NCBI GenBank assembly: GCA_947626265.1
Contig: CANQRM010000020.1
Span: forward strand, 1-52,240
DNA from: an uncultured Oscillospiraceae bacterium
Lineage (GTDB): Bacteria > Bacillota > Clostridia > Oscillospirales > Oscillospiraceae
Length of the DNA stretch: 52,240 bases
Direction of reading: 5' to 3'
Shown here: one piece after another, positions 18,147 through 25,992 of the stretch
Layout of the letters: each line of letters starts with the position of its first letter
How positions within the stretch are numbered: position 1 is the stretch's first letter
The notes under the pieces: generated by a model
What the model saw: only the letters and a program-made list of their open reading frames with translations
The model's database searches: none
What the model was told of the DNA's origin: nothing
Program-made: the position numbers and the translations under genes

Positions 18147-18542
18147 TTATCCCTGTTGCAGGTCCTGTTTTATCTGGGTGGTGCTGACCTCCGGGGTGCG
18201 GGGGAGGTAGACCACCTCCACGCCCTGGTCCTTCAAAAAGTCGAATTTTCCCGTCCAGTCGTCGCCAATGACGAATACGTCCACGTGGTATTCCTTCGCG
18301 TCGGTCTTCTTCTGCTCCCAGCTCTCCTCGGGGATGACCAGGTCCACGTAGCGGATGGCCTCCAGAAGCTGCTTGCGAACTTCATAGGGGAAGTAGCTCT
18401 TCTTGTGCTTCTCCACCCAGTTGAACTCGTCCGTGGACAGGGCCACGATGAGGTAATCCCCCAGAGCCTTGGCCTGGCGGAGCAGGTTGATGTGGCCGTA
18501 GTGGAGCAGGTCGAAGGTGCCGTAGGTGATGACGCGTCTCAT
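18147..18542 (-). CDS. tagD: Glycerol-3-phosphate cytidylyltransferase
   Basis: A 131-residue protein, the usual TagD/GCT length. The nucleotidyltransferase motif GTFDLLHYGHINLL (HxGH, about residues 7-20) and the late signature RTPEVSTTQI are both present. It makes CDP-glycerol from CTP and glycerol-3-phosphate for teichoic-acid-type polymers. Its ATG overlaps the tdk stop (ATGA). A frame extending upstream inside tdk is an artefact. It is last in udk-tdk-tagD, a pyrimidine-nucleotide grouping that fits its use of CTP. The LtaS-like enzyme at 7706-9724 is a possible functional partner. Confidence 0.93.
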   Translation of the reverse strand: MRRVITYGTFDLLHYGHINLLRQAKALGDYLIVALSTDEFNWVEKHKKSYFPYEVRKQLLEAIRYVDLVIPEESWEQKKTDAKEYHVDVFVIGDDWTGKFDFLKDQGVEVVYLPRTPEVSTTQIKQDLQQG

Positions 18543-19129
18543 GCTCTTTTCTGCGCCTCCTGCTCCCGTATCTTCTTTTTCCAGCACCGGTGGCACATGG
18601 CGGTATAGGTGTCGTTGCCGCCCAAAAGCACCTGCTGGCCCTCGGTGACCACGTTGCCGTTCTCGTCCAACCGGGCGTTCACCACCGCCTTCCGGCCGCA
18701 GGTGCAGATGGTCTTGATCTCCGTGATGGAGTCGGCCACCTCCATGAGCCGCCGGGCGCCGGGGAAGAGGTGGGTGAGAAAGTCGGTGCGCAGGCCGAAG
18801 CACATCACCGGCACGTCCGCCGTGTCCACGATGTCCCGGAGCTGGTCGATCTGGGCGGGGGTGAAAAACTGGGCCTCGTCGGCGATGATCACGTCGCACC
18901 AGCCCGCGGCCTGGTAGAGGTCGCCGATGTTGTCCTCCGGGGCCACCACGTCGCCGGTGGCGGTGAGGCCTATGCGGGAGCGGACCACGTCCGCCCCGTC
19001 CCGGGTGTCCGTGGCGGGCTTGATGAGCCAGCAGCGCATGCCCTGCTCCTCGTAGTTGAACTTGGCGATGAGGGCCTGGGCGGATTTCGATGAGCCCATG
19101 GCGCCGTATTTGAAATAGAGTTTAGCCAT
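18539..19129 (-). CDS. tdk: Thymidine kinase (type II, TK1-like)
   Basis: A 196-residue protein that phosphorylates thymidine with ATP in pyrimidine salvage. The P-loop is KYGAMGSSKSAQAL, the GSSKS variant of GxxGKS. The Mg-binding DEAQF (about 98-102) and the C-terminal zinc site with two pairs of cysteines (CTC near 147 and CHRC near 183) are present. It overlaps udk by 8 bp and tagD by 4 bp. Confidence 0.95.
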   Translation of the reverse strand: MAKLYFKYGAMGSSKSAQALIAKFNYEEQGMRCWLIKPATDTRDGADVVRSRIGLTATGDVVAPEDNIGDLYQAAGWCDVIIADEAQFFTPAQIDQLRDIVDTADVPVMCFGLRTDFLTHLFPGARRLMEVADSITEIKTICTCGRKAVVNARLDENGNVVTEGQQVLLGGNDTYTAMCHRCWKKKIREQEAQKRA

Positions 19130-19754
19130 TTTCCTCCGCCTCCTGCAAATGGGCCTGGATGCGCCGGATCAGCAGCTCCATAGCCACCTCGTTATGGCCC
19201 CCCTCGGGGATGATGATGTCCGCCTTCCGCTTGGAGGGCTCCACGTACAGCTCGTGCATGGGCTTGACCGTGGTCAGGTACTGGTTCACCACGCTCTCCA
19301 GGCTCCGGCCCCGGTCCCGCACGTCCCGGACGATGCGCCGCAGGATGCGCACGTCCGCGTCCGCGTCCACGAAGACTTTGATGTCCAGGCTGTTGCACAG
19401 CTCTTCGCTGGCCAGGATCAGGATGCCCTCCACCAGCACCACCGGCGCCGGCTCGATGTGCTGGGTCTCGGCGGCGCGGTTGTGGACGGTGTAGTCGTAG
19501 ACGGGCCCGTCCACAGCCTGGCCGGCCCGGAGCTTCGCCAGATGCTCTACGAGAAGGCTGGTCTCGAAGGCGGCAGGCTCGTCGTAGTTGAGCCTGGCCC
19601 GCTCCTCCATGGTCAGGTGGTCATGGGCGTGGTAGTAGTTGTCGTGATAGAGGGTGCAGACCCGGTGTTCGAACTGCCGCTGGAGCCGGCGGGTGATGGT
19701 GGTCTTGCCGCTGCCGGTGCCCCCGGCGATGCCGATGGTGAGGATGCGGTCCAT
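19122..19754 (-). CDS. udk: Uridine kinase
   Basis: A 210-residue P-loop kinase that phosphorylates uridine and cytidine. Walker A is GIAGGTGSGKTT (about residues 8-19). HDNYYHAHDHLTMEERARLN is the uridine-kinase substrate segment, VEGILIL the Walker B-like strand, and RILRRIVRDVRDRGRS the lid. The ATG at 19754 has AAAGGGGG upstream; a frame reaching 19823 would start inside the promoter. It is first of three overlapping salvage genes. Confidence 0.95.
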   Translation of the reverse strand: MDRILTIGIAGGTGSGKTTITRRLQRQFEHRVCTLYHDNYYHAHDHLTMEERARLNYDEPAAFETSLLVEHLAKLRAGQAVDGPVYDYTVHNRAAETQHIEPAPVVLVEGILILASEELCNSLDIKVFVDADADVRILRRIVRDVRDRGRSLESVVNQYLTTVKPMHELYVEPSKRKADIIIPEGGHNEVAMELLIRRIQAHLQEAEENG

Positions 19755-19794
19755 GGGCGCGCGCCCCCTTTCCAAAACTTCCTTATTAGATACA

Positions 19795-19823
19795 ATGATA
19801 CCATAAATGACCCCGCCGCGCAA
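19795..19823 (-). promoter_or_regulatory. udk operon promoter
   Basis: On the minus strand: TTGCGC (19818-19823), 17-bp spacer, TATCAT (19795-19800) with TGG just before it. It is back to back with the importer promoter, 80 bp away. Confidence 0.7.
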
Positions 19824-19903
19824 GGCGAAGATATGCGCCGGAAGACGCAGAAATTTTGCAACTGTTTTGCAACTATTCGTTTCTGAATTTTTCGTCTTTT
19901 CCG

Positions 19904-19932
19904 TTGCGCCAAAAGGGGGGACATGCTATAAT
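19904..19932 (+). promoter_or_regulatory. Promoter of the nucleoside importer operon
   Basis: TTGCGC (19904-19909), 17-bp spacer, consensus TATAAT (19927-19932) preceded by TGC (extended -10). The leader is about 55 nt, with AAGGAGG before the start codon. Confidence 0.8.
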
Positions 19933-19994
19933 GTATTTGTCTGAAAATGAGATGAAACCTCAAAAACAAACAATTATTTTAAGGAGGCAACCCC

Positions 19995-21098
19995 ATGAAG
20001 AAGATCCTTGCGATCGTCCTTGCGCTCGCCATGGTCCTGTCCCTGTCCGCTGTCGCTTTCGCGGCTGAGGGCGAGATGTCCGTGGCCATGATCACCGACT
20101 ACGGCGACATCACCGACCAGTCCTTCAACCAGACCACCTATGAGGCCTGCCAGGCTTACGCCGAGGCCAACGGCGTGGAGTTCCAGTACTACAAGCCCAC
20201 CTCCGACTCCGACGCCGACCGTGTGGCCATGATCGAGCAGGCCATCGACGACGGCTTCAACGTCATCGTGATGCCCGGCTACGCTTTCGCCAACGCCATC
20301 AAGGAGACCGCCGAGTACTATGAAGACGTGACCTTCATCGCCCTGGACGTGGGCGCCGGCGACCTGGGCGACGACTACACCGTCCCCGCGAACCTGTACT
20401 GCGCTACTTACCAGGAAGAGCTCTGCGGCTACATGGCCGGCTACGCGGCCGTGAAGCTGGGCTACACCAAGCTGGGCTTCTGCGGCGGCATGGCTGTGCC
20501 CGCCGTCATCCGCTACGGCTACGGCTTCGTGCAGGGCGCTGACGCCGCTGCCGCCGAGATCGGCGCGGACGTGGAGCTGAACTACGCTTACGCCAACCAG
20601 TTCTTCGGCGACGCCGACATCACCGCCGCCATGGATACCTGGTACGGCGCCGGCACCGAGATCGTCTTCGCCTGCGGCGGCGGCGTTTACACCTCCGTGG
20701 CCGAGGCTGCCGCGAAGGTCGGCGCCAAGGTCATCGGCGTGGACGTTGACCAGGCTGCCATCATCGACGGCGCTTACGGCGAGGGCATGACCGTGACCTC
20801 CGCCATGAAGGGCCTGGCCCCCACCGTGCAGACCATGCTGGCCGCGGTGCAGGACGGCCTGTTCGACCAGTTCGGCGGCAAGATCGACACCCTGGGCCTT
20901 GTCTCTGAGACCCCCGAGGACAACTACGTCCAGCTGGCCGGCTCCACCCAGTTCGGCGACGGCTTCACCGCCGACGATTACGCCGCTCTGGTGGCCGCCA
21001 TGTACAACGGCGAGATCACCGTGTCCAACGACACCGAGGCCGCCGCTGCCGATATGGCCACGACCATCACCGTCAACGATCAGGGCAACATCAAGTAA
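19995..21098 (+). CDS. BMP-family substrate-binding protein of a nucleoside ABC importer
   Basis: A 367-residue protein. The signal peptide MKKILAIVLALAMVLSLSA is followed by VAFA and a signal-peptidase I type cut before AEGEM. There is no lipobox cysteine, unlike the usual PnrA/BmpA lipoproteins. The mature part begins with the BMP hallmark VAMITDYGDITDQSFNQTTY and includes the VIVMPGYAFANA and VGAKVIGVDVDQA segments. It captures purine or other nucleosides for the ABC genes that follow. Codon use is very biased (GAC, GGC, AAG), suggesting high expression. A strong terminator separates it from the ATPase gene and should make the binding protein more abundant than the transporter. Confidence 0.93.
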   Translation: MKKILAIVLALAMVLSLSAVAFAAEGEMSVAMITDYGDITDQSFNQTTYEACQAYAEANGVEFQYYKPTSDSDADRVAMIEQAIDDGFNVIVMPGYAFANAIKETAEYYEDVTFIALDVGAGDLGDDYTVPANLYCATYQEELCGYMAGYAAVKLGYTKLGFCGGMAVPAVIRYGYGFVQGADAAAAEIGADVELNYAYANQFFGDADITAAMDTWYGAGTEIVFACGGGVYTSVAEAAAKVGAKVIGVDVDQAAIIDGAYGEGMTVTSAMKGLAPTVQTMLAAVQDGLFDQFGGKIDTLGLVSETPEDNYVQLAGSTQFGDGFTADDYAALVAAMYNGEITVSNDTEAAAADMATTITVNDQGNIK

Positions 21099-21120
21099 GA
21101 TAACCCCCTCAGCAACAACA

Positions 21121-21153
21121 GCAGACGCGGCCCCTCGCCGCGTCTGCTTTTTT
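21121..21153 (+). terminator. Terminator or attenuator inside the importer operon
   Basis: 10-bp arms GCAGACGCGG (21121-21130) and CCGCGTCTGC (21138-21147), then six T. It lies between the binding-protein gene and the ATPase gene. A TTGACA at 21173-21178 lacks a recognisable -10, so the downstream genes probably depend on read-through. Confidence 0.88.
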
Positions 21154-21222
21154 CAAAGACGGCTGTAAAAAATTGACACACCGCGCCCGCTGCGCGCGGC
21201 CGAAGTCGGGAAGGAGGATGAC

Positions 21223-22764
21223 ATGGCGGAAACACCCTACGCGATAGAAATGCTGAACATCACCAAGAAGTTTCCGGGCATCATCGCAAACGACAACATC
21301 ACCCTGCAGCTGAAAAAGGGTGAGATACACGCCCTGCTGGGCGAGAACGGCGCCGGCAAGAGCACGCTGATGAGCGTGCTGTTCGGCCTGTACCAGCCGG
21401 AGGAGGGCATCATCAAGAAGGACGGCAAGGAGGTCAAAATAAACGACCCCAACGATGCCAACGATCTGGGCATCGGCATGGTCCATCAGCACTTCAAGCT
21501 GGTGGAGTGCTTCACCGTCCTGGACAACATCATCCTGGGCGTGGAGCCCACCAAAAACGGCTTTCTCCAGAAGAAGGAGGCCCGGGAGAAGGTCCTGGCC
21601 CTGTCGGAGAAATACGGCCTGCAGGTGGACCCGGACGCCTACATCGAGGACATCACCGTGGGCATGCAGCAGCGCACGGAGATCCTCAAGATGCTCTACC
21701 GGGACAACGAGATTTTGATCTTCGACGAGCCCACCGCCGTGCTGACGCCCCAGGAGATCGAGGAGCTCATGCAGATCATGAAAAATCTCGCCGCCGAGGG
21801 CAAGAGCATCCTCTTCATCTCCCACAAGCTGGCGGAGATCATGGCCGTGGCCGACCGCTGCTCGGTGCTGCGCAAGGGCAAATACATCGGCACCGTGGAG
21901 ACGAAGAACACCACCATGGAGGAGCTGTCCGCCATGATGGTGGGCCGGAACGTGAACTTTCACGTGGAAAAGGGCGAGGCCCATCCCGGGGACGTGGTCC
22001 TGAACATTGAGAACATGACCGTGGCCAGCAAGGTCCACAAGAACAACGCGGTGAAGAACGTGTCCCTGAAGGTCCGCAAGGGCGAGATCGTCTGCATCGC
22101 CGGCATCGACGGCAACGGCCAGACCGAGTTCGTCTACGGCCTCACCGGCCTGGAGCCCCTGGTCAGCGGCAAGATCGAGTTCAAGGGCCAGGACATCACC
22201 CACGCCTCCATCCGCAGGCGCTCCACCTCCGGCATGAGCCACATCCCCGAGGACCGGCACAAGCACGGCCTGGTCCTGGACTACACTCTGGAGGACAACC
22301 TGGTGCTCCAGCGGTACTTCGAGCCGGAGTTCACAAGCTCGGCAGGCTTCCTGAAGCGGGGCCCCATCCGCCAGTACGCCGAGCGGCTTATTGAAGAAAA
22401 CGACATCCGCTCCGGCCAGGGGCCCGTCACCATCGCCCGGAGCATGTCCGGCGGCAACCAGCAGAAGGCCATCGTGGCCCGGGAGATCGACAAGGACCCG
22501 GACCTGCTGGTGGCGGTGCAGCCCACCCGCGGCCTGGACGTGGGCGCCATCGAGTCCGTGCACAAGCAGCTTGTGGCCCGGCGGGACGCCGGCAAGGCGG
22601 TGCTGCTGGTGAGCCTGGAGCTGGACGAGGTCATGGACGTGCCCGACCGCATCCTGGTGATGTACGAGGGCGAGATCGTGGGCGAGCTTGACCCGAAGAA
22701 GACCACCCAGGAGGAGCTGGGCCTTTACATGGCCGGCGCCAAGAGAGACGAGGTGAGCCCGTGA
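21223..22764 (+). CDS. Nucleoside ABC importer, double ATP-binding subunit
   Basis: A 513-residue fusion of two ABC cassettes. Cassette 1 (about 5-240) has Walker A GENGAGKST, signature-region VGMQQRTEILK and Walker B ILIFDEPTA. Cassette 2 (about 258-505) has a degenerate Walker A GIDGNGQTE without the Lys, a good signature MSGGNQQKAIVARE, and a Walker B followed by Gln instead of the catalytic Glu (LLVAVQPTRGLD). This is the YufO/NupB-type pattern in which each half supplies complementary parts. AAGGAGG precedes the ATG. Its stop overlaps the GTG of the first permease (GTGA). Confidence 0.95.
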   Translation: MAETPYAIEMLNITKKFPGIIANDNITLQLKKGEIHALLGENGAGKSTLMSVLFGLYQPEEGIIKKDGKEVKINDPNDANDLGIGMVHQHFKLVECFTVLDNIILGVEPTKNGFLQKKEAREKVLALSEKYGLQVDPDAYIEDITVGMQQRTEILKMLYRDNEILIFDEPTAVLTPQEIEELMQIMKNLAAEGKSILFISHKLAEIMAVADRCSVLRKGKYIGTVETKNTTMEELSAMMVGRNVNFHVEKGEAHPGDVVLNIENMTVASKVHKNNAVKNVSLKVRKGEIVCIAGIDGNGQTEFVYGLTGLEPLVSGKIEFKGQDITHASIRRRSTSGMSHIPEDRHKHGLVLDYTLEDNLVLQRYFEPEFTSSAGFLKRGPIRQYAERLIEENDIRSGQGPVTIARSMSGGNQQKAIVAREIDKDPDLLVAVQPTRGLDVGAIESVHKQLVARRDAGKAVLLVSLELDEVMDVPDRILVMYEGEIVGELDPKKTTQEELGLYMAGAKRDEVSP

Positions 22765-23906
22765 AGAAGAACTTTTGGAAAAGACCGGCCGTCCAGGCCC
22801 TGACGGCCTCCCTGATATGCATCGTGCTGGGCCTGCTCATCGGCTATATCGTGCTGCTGTTCATCAATCCCGCCGGCGCGGGGAAGGCCATCCTGGCGGT
22901 GGTGAAGAACTTCCTGAACTCCTCCCGGGCCAACCTGCGAATGAAGAACTTCGGCAACACCCTGGTGAAGACCGCGCCGCTGCTGATGTGCTCTTTGAGC
23001 GTGCTCTTCGCCTACAAAGTGGGCCTATTCAACATCGGCGCCGCCGGCCAGTTCGTGGTGGGCAGCTGCGCCTGCCTCATCTCCTCCCTCAGCTGGGGCT
23101 GGAGCTGGCTGCCCTGCCTGCTGTTCACCATCCTGGTGGGCGCGGTGTACGGGGCCATCGTGGGGCTGCTTAAAAGCTACTGCAACGTCAACGAGGTCAT
23201 CTCCGGCATCATGCTCAACTGGATAGGCCTCTATACGACGAACATGATACTGAACTCCGTGAAGGAGCCCACCAGCCCCTACACCCTGCACGTGACCAGC
23301 GAGGCGCCTCAGGCGCTGCTGCCCACCCTGGGTCTGGGCGAGCTCTTCAGCGGCAATAAGTACGTGTCCATCGCCATCCCCCTGTCCATCATCCTGGCCA
23401 TCATCATTTTGATATTGCTGGACAAGACGAAGCTGGGCTATGAGCTCAAAGCCACCGGCAACAACCGCAACGCGGCCAAGTACGCCGGCATGGCGGAGAA
23501 GCGGAACATCATCCTGACCCTGGCCATCGCCGGGGCCCTGGCGGCCCTGGGCGGGGCGTTCCTGTACCAGACCGACTACGAGCAGTGGTCCGTCACCCAG
23601 TCCTCCGTCCCCGGCATGGGCTTCAACGGCATCGCCGCCGCCTTCCTGGGCGGCCTGAACCCCATCGGGGCCATCTTCGCCTCCTACTTCATCCAGCACA
23701 TCACCAACGGCGGCGGCTATGTGGACCTGACCATGTACTCGTCCCAGATATCCGACCTGATCTCCTCCCTCATCATCTATCTCTGCGGCTTCGTGCTGTT
23801 CATCAAGTACGCCATGAACAAGCGCATCGCCAAGACCGAGGAAAGGAGAGCCCAGCGGGAAAAAGCTGTATCCGCTGAGGCCGGGAAAGGAGGCGACGGG
23901 AAATGA
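22761..23906 (+). CDS. Nucleoside ABC importer, permease subunit 1
   Basis: A 381-residue protein of the BPD_transp_2 permease family (YufP-like) with about nine helices. The N-terminal helix is LICIVLGLLIGYIVLLFINP, followed by FAYKVGLFNIGAAGQFVVGS, the typical permease motif. The KLGYELKATGNNRNAAKYAG loop (about 230-250) docks on the ATPase. It starts with GTG overlapping the ATPase stop and ends overlapping permease 2 (ATGA). The C-terminus is charged. Confidence 0.94.
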   Translation: MKKNFWKRPAVQALTASLICIVLGLLIGYIVLLFINPAGAGKAILAVVKNFLNSSRANLRMKNFGNTLVKTAPLLMCSLSVLFAYKVGLFNIGAAGQFVVGSCACLISSLSWGWSWLPCLLFTILVGAVYGAIVGLLKSYCNVNEVISGIMLNWIGLYTTNMILNSVKEPTSPYTLHVTSEAPQALLPTLGLGELFSGNKYVSIAIPLSIILAIIILILLDKTKLGYELKATGNNRNAAKYAGMAEKRNIILTLAIAGALAALGGAFLYQTDYEQWSVTQSSVPGMGFNGIAAAFLGGLNPIGAIFASYFIQHITNGGGYVDLTMYSSQISDLISSLIIYLCGFVLFIKYAMNKRIAKTEERRAQREKAVSAEAGKGGDGK

Positions 23907-24844
23907 CACTGCTTGTGCAATATACCCTCATCTTCTCGTCCGTGCTGCTGCTGGTGGCCCTGGGCGGCTGCTTCGCCGAGCACTCCGGCGTGATCAACCT
24001 GGGCCTTGAGGGCATCATGGTCATCGGCGCCCTGGGCGGCGCGCTGGTCATGCGCTACATGCCCCTGTCCGTGGCCCCCATCGTCATGGTGCTGGGCACC
24101 ATCATCGGCGCCGTGGCCTTCGGCGTGATATACGCCTCGCTGTTGGGCGTGGCCTGTATCAACTTCCGGGCGGACCAGACCATCGTGGGCACGGCCCTCA
24201 ACATGCTGGGCACCGCGGCGGCCACCGTGTTCGTCAAGGCCATCAACACCGCCGCCAACCCCAACGACGTGTCCTCCGTCATCCAGTACATCGAGCCGAA
24301 AAAGCGGTTCCTGGTGAACATCGCCGGGTTCGAGTTCAACTGGTTCATGCTGGTGGCCGTCATCGCCCTCGTCGTGGCCTATGTGGTGCTTTACAAGACC
24401 AAGTTCGGCCTGCGGCTCATGGCCTGCGGCGAGCACCCCCAGGCGGCGGACAGCGTGGGCATCAACGTCCATAAGATGCGCTGGGCCGGCGTGCTCATCT
24501 CCGGCGTATACGGCGGCCTGGGCGGCATCACCTACATCCTGGCCGGCGTCAGCGAGTGGAAGTTTGAAAACGGCGTGGCCGGCTTCGGCTTCCTGGCATT
24601 GGCCGTGATGATCTTCGGTCAGTGGAAACCCACCCGCATCGCCCTGGCGGCGCTGCTGTTCGGTCTGTTCCGGGCCCTCTCCAACGTGTACATGGGCTTC
24701 GACTTCCTCTACAACCTGAACATCCCCAGCACCGTCTACAACATGATGCCCTACATCGTGTCCCTGGTGGTCCTGGCCTTCACCTCCAAGAACTCCCGCG
24801 CCCCCAAGGCAGAAGGCATACCGTACGACAAGGGCCAACGATAG
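23903..24844 (+). CDS. Nucleoside ABC importer, permease subunit 2
   Basis: A 313-residue protein of the BPD_transp_2 family (YufQ-like) with eight to nine helices. The family motif is AEHSGVINLGLEGIMVIGAL (about 26-45), and the coupling loop is KFGLRLMACGEHPQAADSVG (about 167-186). It pairs with the preceding permease to form the membrane channel. It ends the operon; a hairpin follows 14 bp after the stop. Confidence 0.94.
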   Translation: MTLLVQYTLIFSSVLLLVALGGCFAEHSGVINLGLEGIMVIGALGGALVMRYMPLSVAPIVMVLGTIIGAVAFGVIYASLLGVACINFRADQTIVGTALNMLGTAAATVFVKAINTAANPNDVSSVIQYIEPKKRFLVNIAGFEFNWFMLVAVIALVVAYVVLYKTKFGLRLMACGEHPQAADSVGINVHKMRWAGVLISGVYGGLGGITYILAGVSEWKFENGVAGFGFLALAVMIFGQWKPTRIALAALLFGLFRALSNVYMGFDFLYNLNIPSTVYNMMPYIVSLVVLAFTSKNSRAPKAEGIPYDKGQR

Positions 24845-24858
24845 ACCATTTCAAAAAG

Positions 24859-24888
24859 AGCGCCGCAGGCACTGCCTGCGGCGCTTTC
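24859..24888 (+). terminator. Importer operon terminator
   Basis: 13-bp arms AGCGCCGCAGGCA (24859-24871) and TGCCTGCGGCGCT (24873-24885), then TTC ATT. The inner core is identical to that of the cysS terminator at 50973-50993. Confidence 0.82.
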
Positions 24889-24896
24889 ATTATGGG

Positions 24897-25008
24897 GGCT
24901 CCCTTGTGTAAAGGGAGCTGTCGCCGCCGTCAGGCGGTGACTGAGGGATTGTCTGACAACCCCTCCGTCGTGGCTTTGCCGCGCCACCTCCCCTTGCACA
25001 GGGGAGGC
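24897..25008. repeat. Dispersed repeat, copy A: tail-to-tail pair of type 1 and type 2 units
   Basis: Two hairpin-rich units face each other with only CTG between them. Unit A1 (24897-24952) begins GGCTCCCTTGTG and ends CTGAGGGATTGT, like the units flanking the DUF559 gene. Unit A2 (24956-25008), read on the minus strand, begins GCCTCCCCTGTGCAAGGGG and ends GGAGGGGTTGT. Each unit is a stem with a GTG(C/T)A loop followed by a second, variable stem. It fills the gap between the importer and the convergent DUF4349 gene, right up to that gene's stop codon. Confidence 0.9.
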
Positions 25009-25009
25009 T

Positions 25010-25879
25010 TTATTTACACTTCCGCTTTTTCACTGCCCGGCGGAGAAGGAATACGGCGATGACCAATACCGCCAGCGCCAGCAGCAGCCATGTCCAGCTG
25101 TAGGCCAGGGCCTCCAGCAGCTCCCGGACCCACGCGCCGAAGGCGGCCAGGCCCTCCCGGAAGGCGGCGGCCATGCGCTGGCCAAAGGTCTGGGCCGGCT
25201 CCGGCACGTTGGAAAGCCGGCTCACCTGCCGCAGGCATACTGCCACGGAGGCCAGGTCCACCTGGCTGTCCCAGCGGCTCAGCGTCCCGGAGAGCCGGTC
25301 GATCTCCTCCTCCGTCTGGGAGATGGCGCTCTCCAGCGAGATCATGTCCTCCATGTCCGCCGCCTGGCCCAGAAGCTCCCGCAGCCGGTCCAGCTTTGCC
25401 TGCTGGGTCTTAAGGCGGCCTTCCGTGTCGTAGTAGACCTCGCTCACGTCGGCGGCGTCCTCCCGCACCGACAGCACATGGCATATGCTCCCGGCCCGGT
25501 CCAGAAAGGAGCGGAAATTCTCCGCCGGCACCCGGACCGTGTAGCTGGTCCGGCGGCCGCCGTCGGTGTCCAGGCGGCTGGATTCATAGTAACCGCCCAG
25601 CTCCCCGGTGAGTTGGGCCAGGGCCTCCACGGCCCCGCCGAAGTCCGTGGTCTCCAGGTCCATCTCCGCCGTGTGGATGATCTTGGCCGGGGCGCTGGCG
25701 TCGGCGCTGGTGGCGGGGGCCTCCGCCGGGGCGGCGGCATAATCGTATACGGCTCCATCCCAGACAGCCATATTGACTGCTGCCTCCCCGGGGGCGGCGG
25801 ACTTATGGGCGGCGCAGCCGGCGAATCCTATCACCAGCAGCAGACAGGCAAGGCCCAAGGCCAGAAACCTCTTTTTCAT
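25010..25879 (-). CDS. DUF4349 lipoprotein
   Basis: A 289-residue protein. Signal peptide with lipobox FAGC (Cys about 22), so anchored to the outer face of the membrane at its N-terminus. An Ala/Pro-rich linker covers about 25-68. The DUF4349 domain has the characteristic IIHTAEMDLETTDF start and YTVRVPAENFRSFL. A predicted coiled coil (about 150-198, with LDRLRELLGQAADMEDMISL) follows, then a C-terminal membrane helix (about 263-282) and a basic end KKRKCK. The domain function is unknown; the two anchors suggest it spans or tethers at the cell surface. The 3' end abuts repeat copy A. Confidence 0.9.
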   Translation of the reverse strand: MKKRFLALGLACLLLVIGFAGCAAHKSAAPGEAAVNMAVWDGAVYDYAAAPAEAPATSADASAPAKIIHTAEMDLETTDFGGAVEALAQLTGELGGYYESSRLDTDGGRRTSYTVRVPAENFRSFLDRAGSICHVLSVREDAADVSEVYYDTEGRLKTQQAKLDRLRELLGQAADMEDMISLESAISQTEEEIDRLSGTLSRWDSQVDLASVAVCLRQVSRLSNVPEPAQTFGQRMAAAFREGLAAFGAWVRELLEALAYSWTWLLLALAVLVIAVFLLRRAVKKRKCK

Positions 25880-25946
25880 GGGCGCGTCCTCCGTGTTCGT
25901 TTACCCATAGGACGGCCCCGGCGGGAAAAAGTTCCCGGAACAAAAT

Positions 25947-25976
25947 GACCGCCGGAGGCGAGAGCCTCCGGCGGTC
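25947..25976 (-). terminator. Terminator of the HerA-like gene
   Basis: 13-bp arms GACCGCCGGAGGC (25947-25959) and GCCTCCGGCGGTC (25964-25976), followed on the minus strand by ATTTTG. Confidence 0.8.
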
Positions 25977-25992
25977 TCCAAATCTGGAGTTT

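Noticed and set aside
21173-21178. TTGACA ahead of the importer ATPase gene as a second promoter
   Set aside because: The sequence 15-19 bp downstream is GC-only with no -10.
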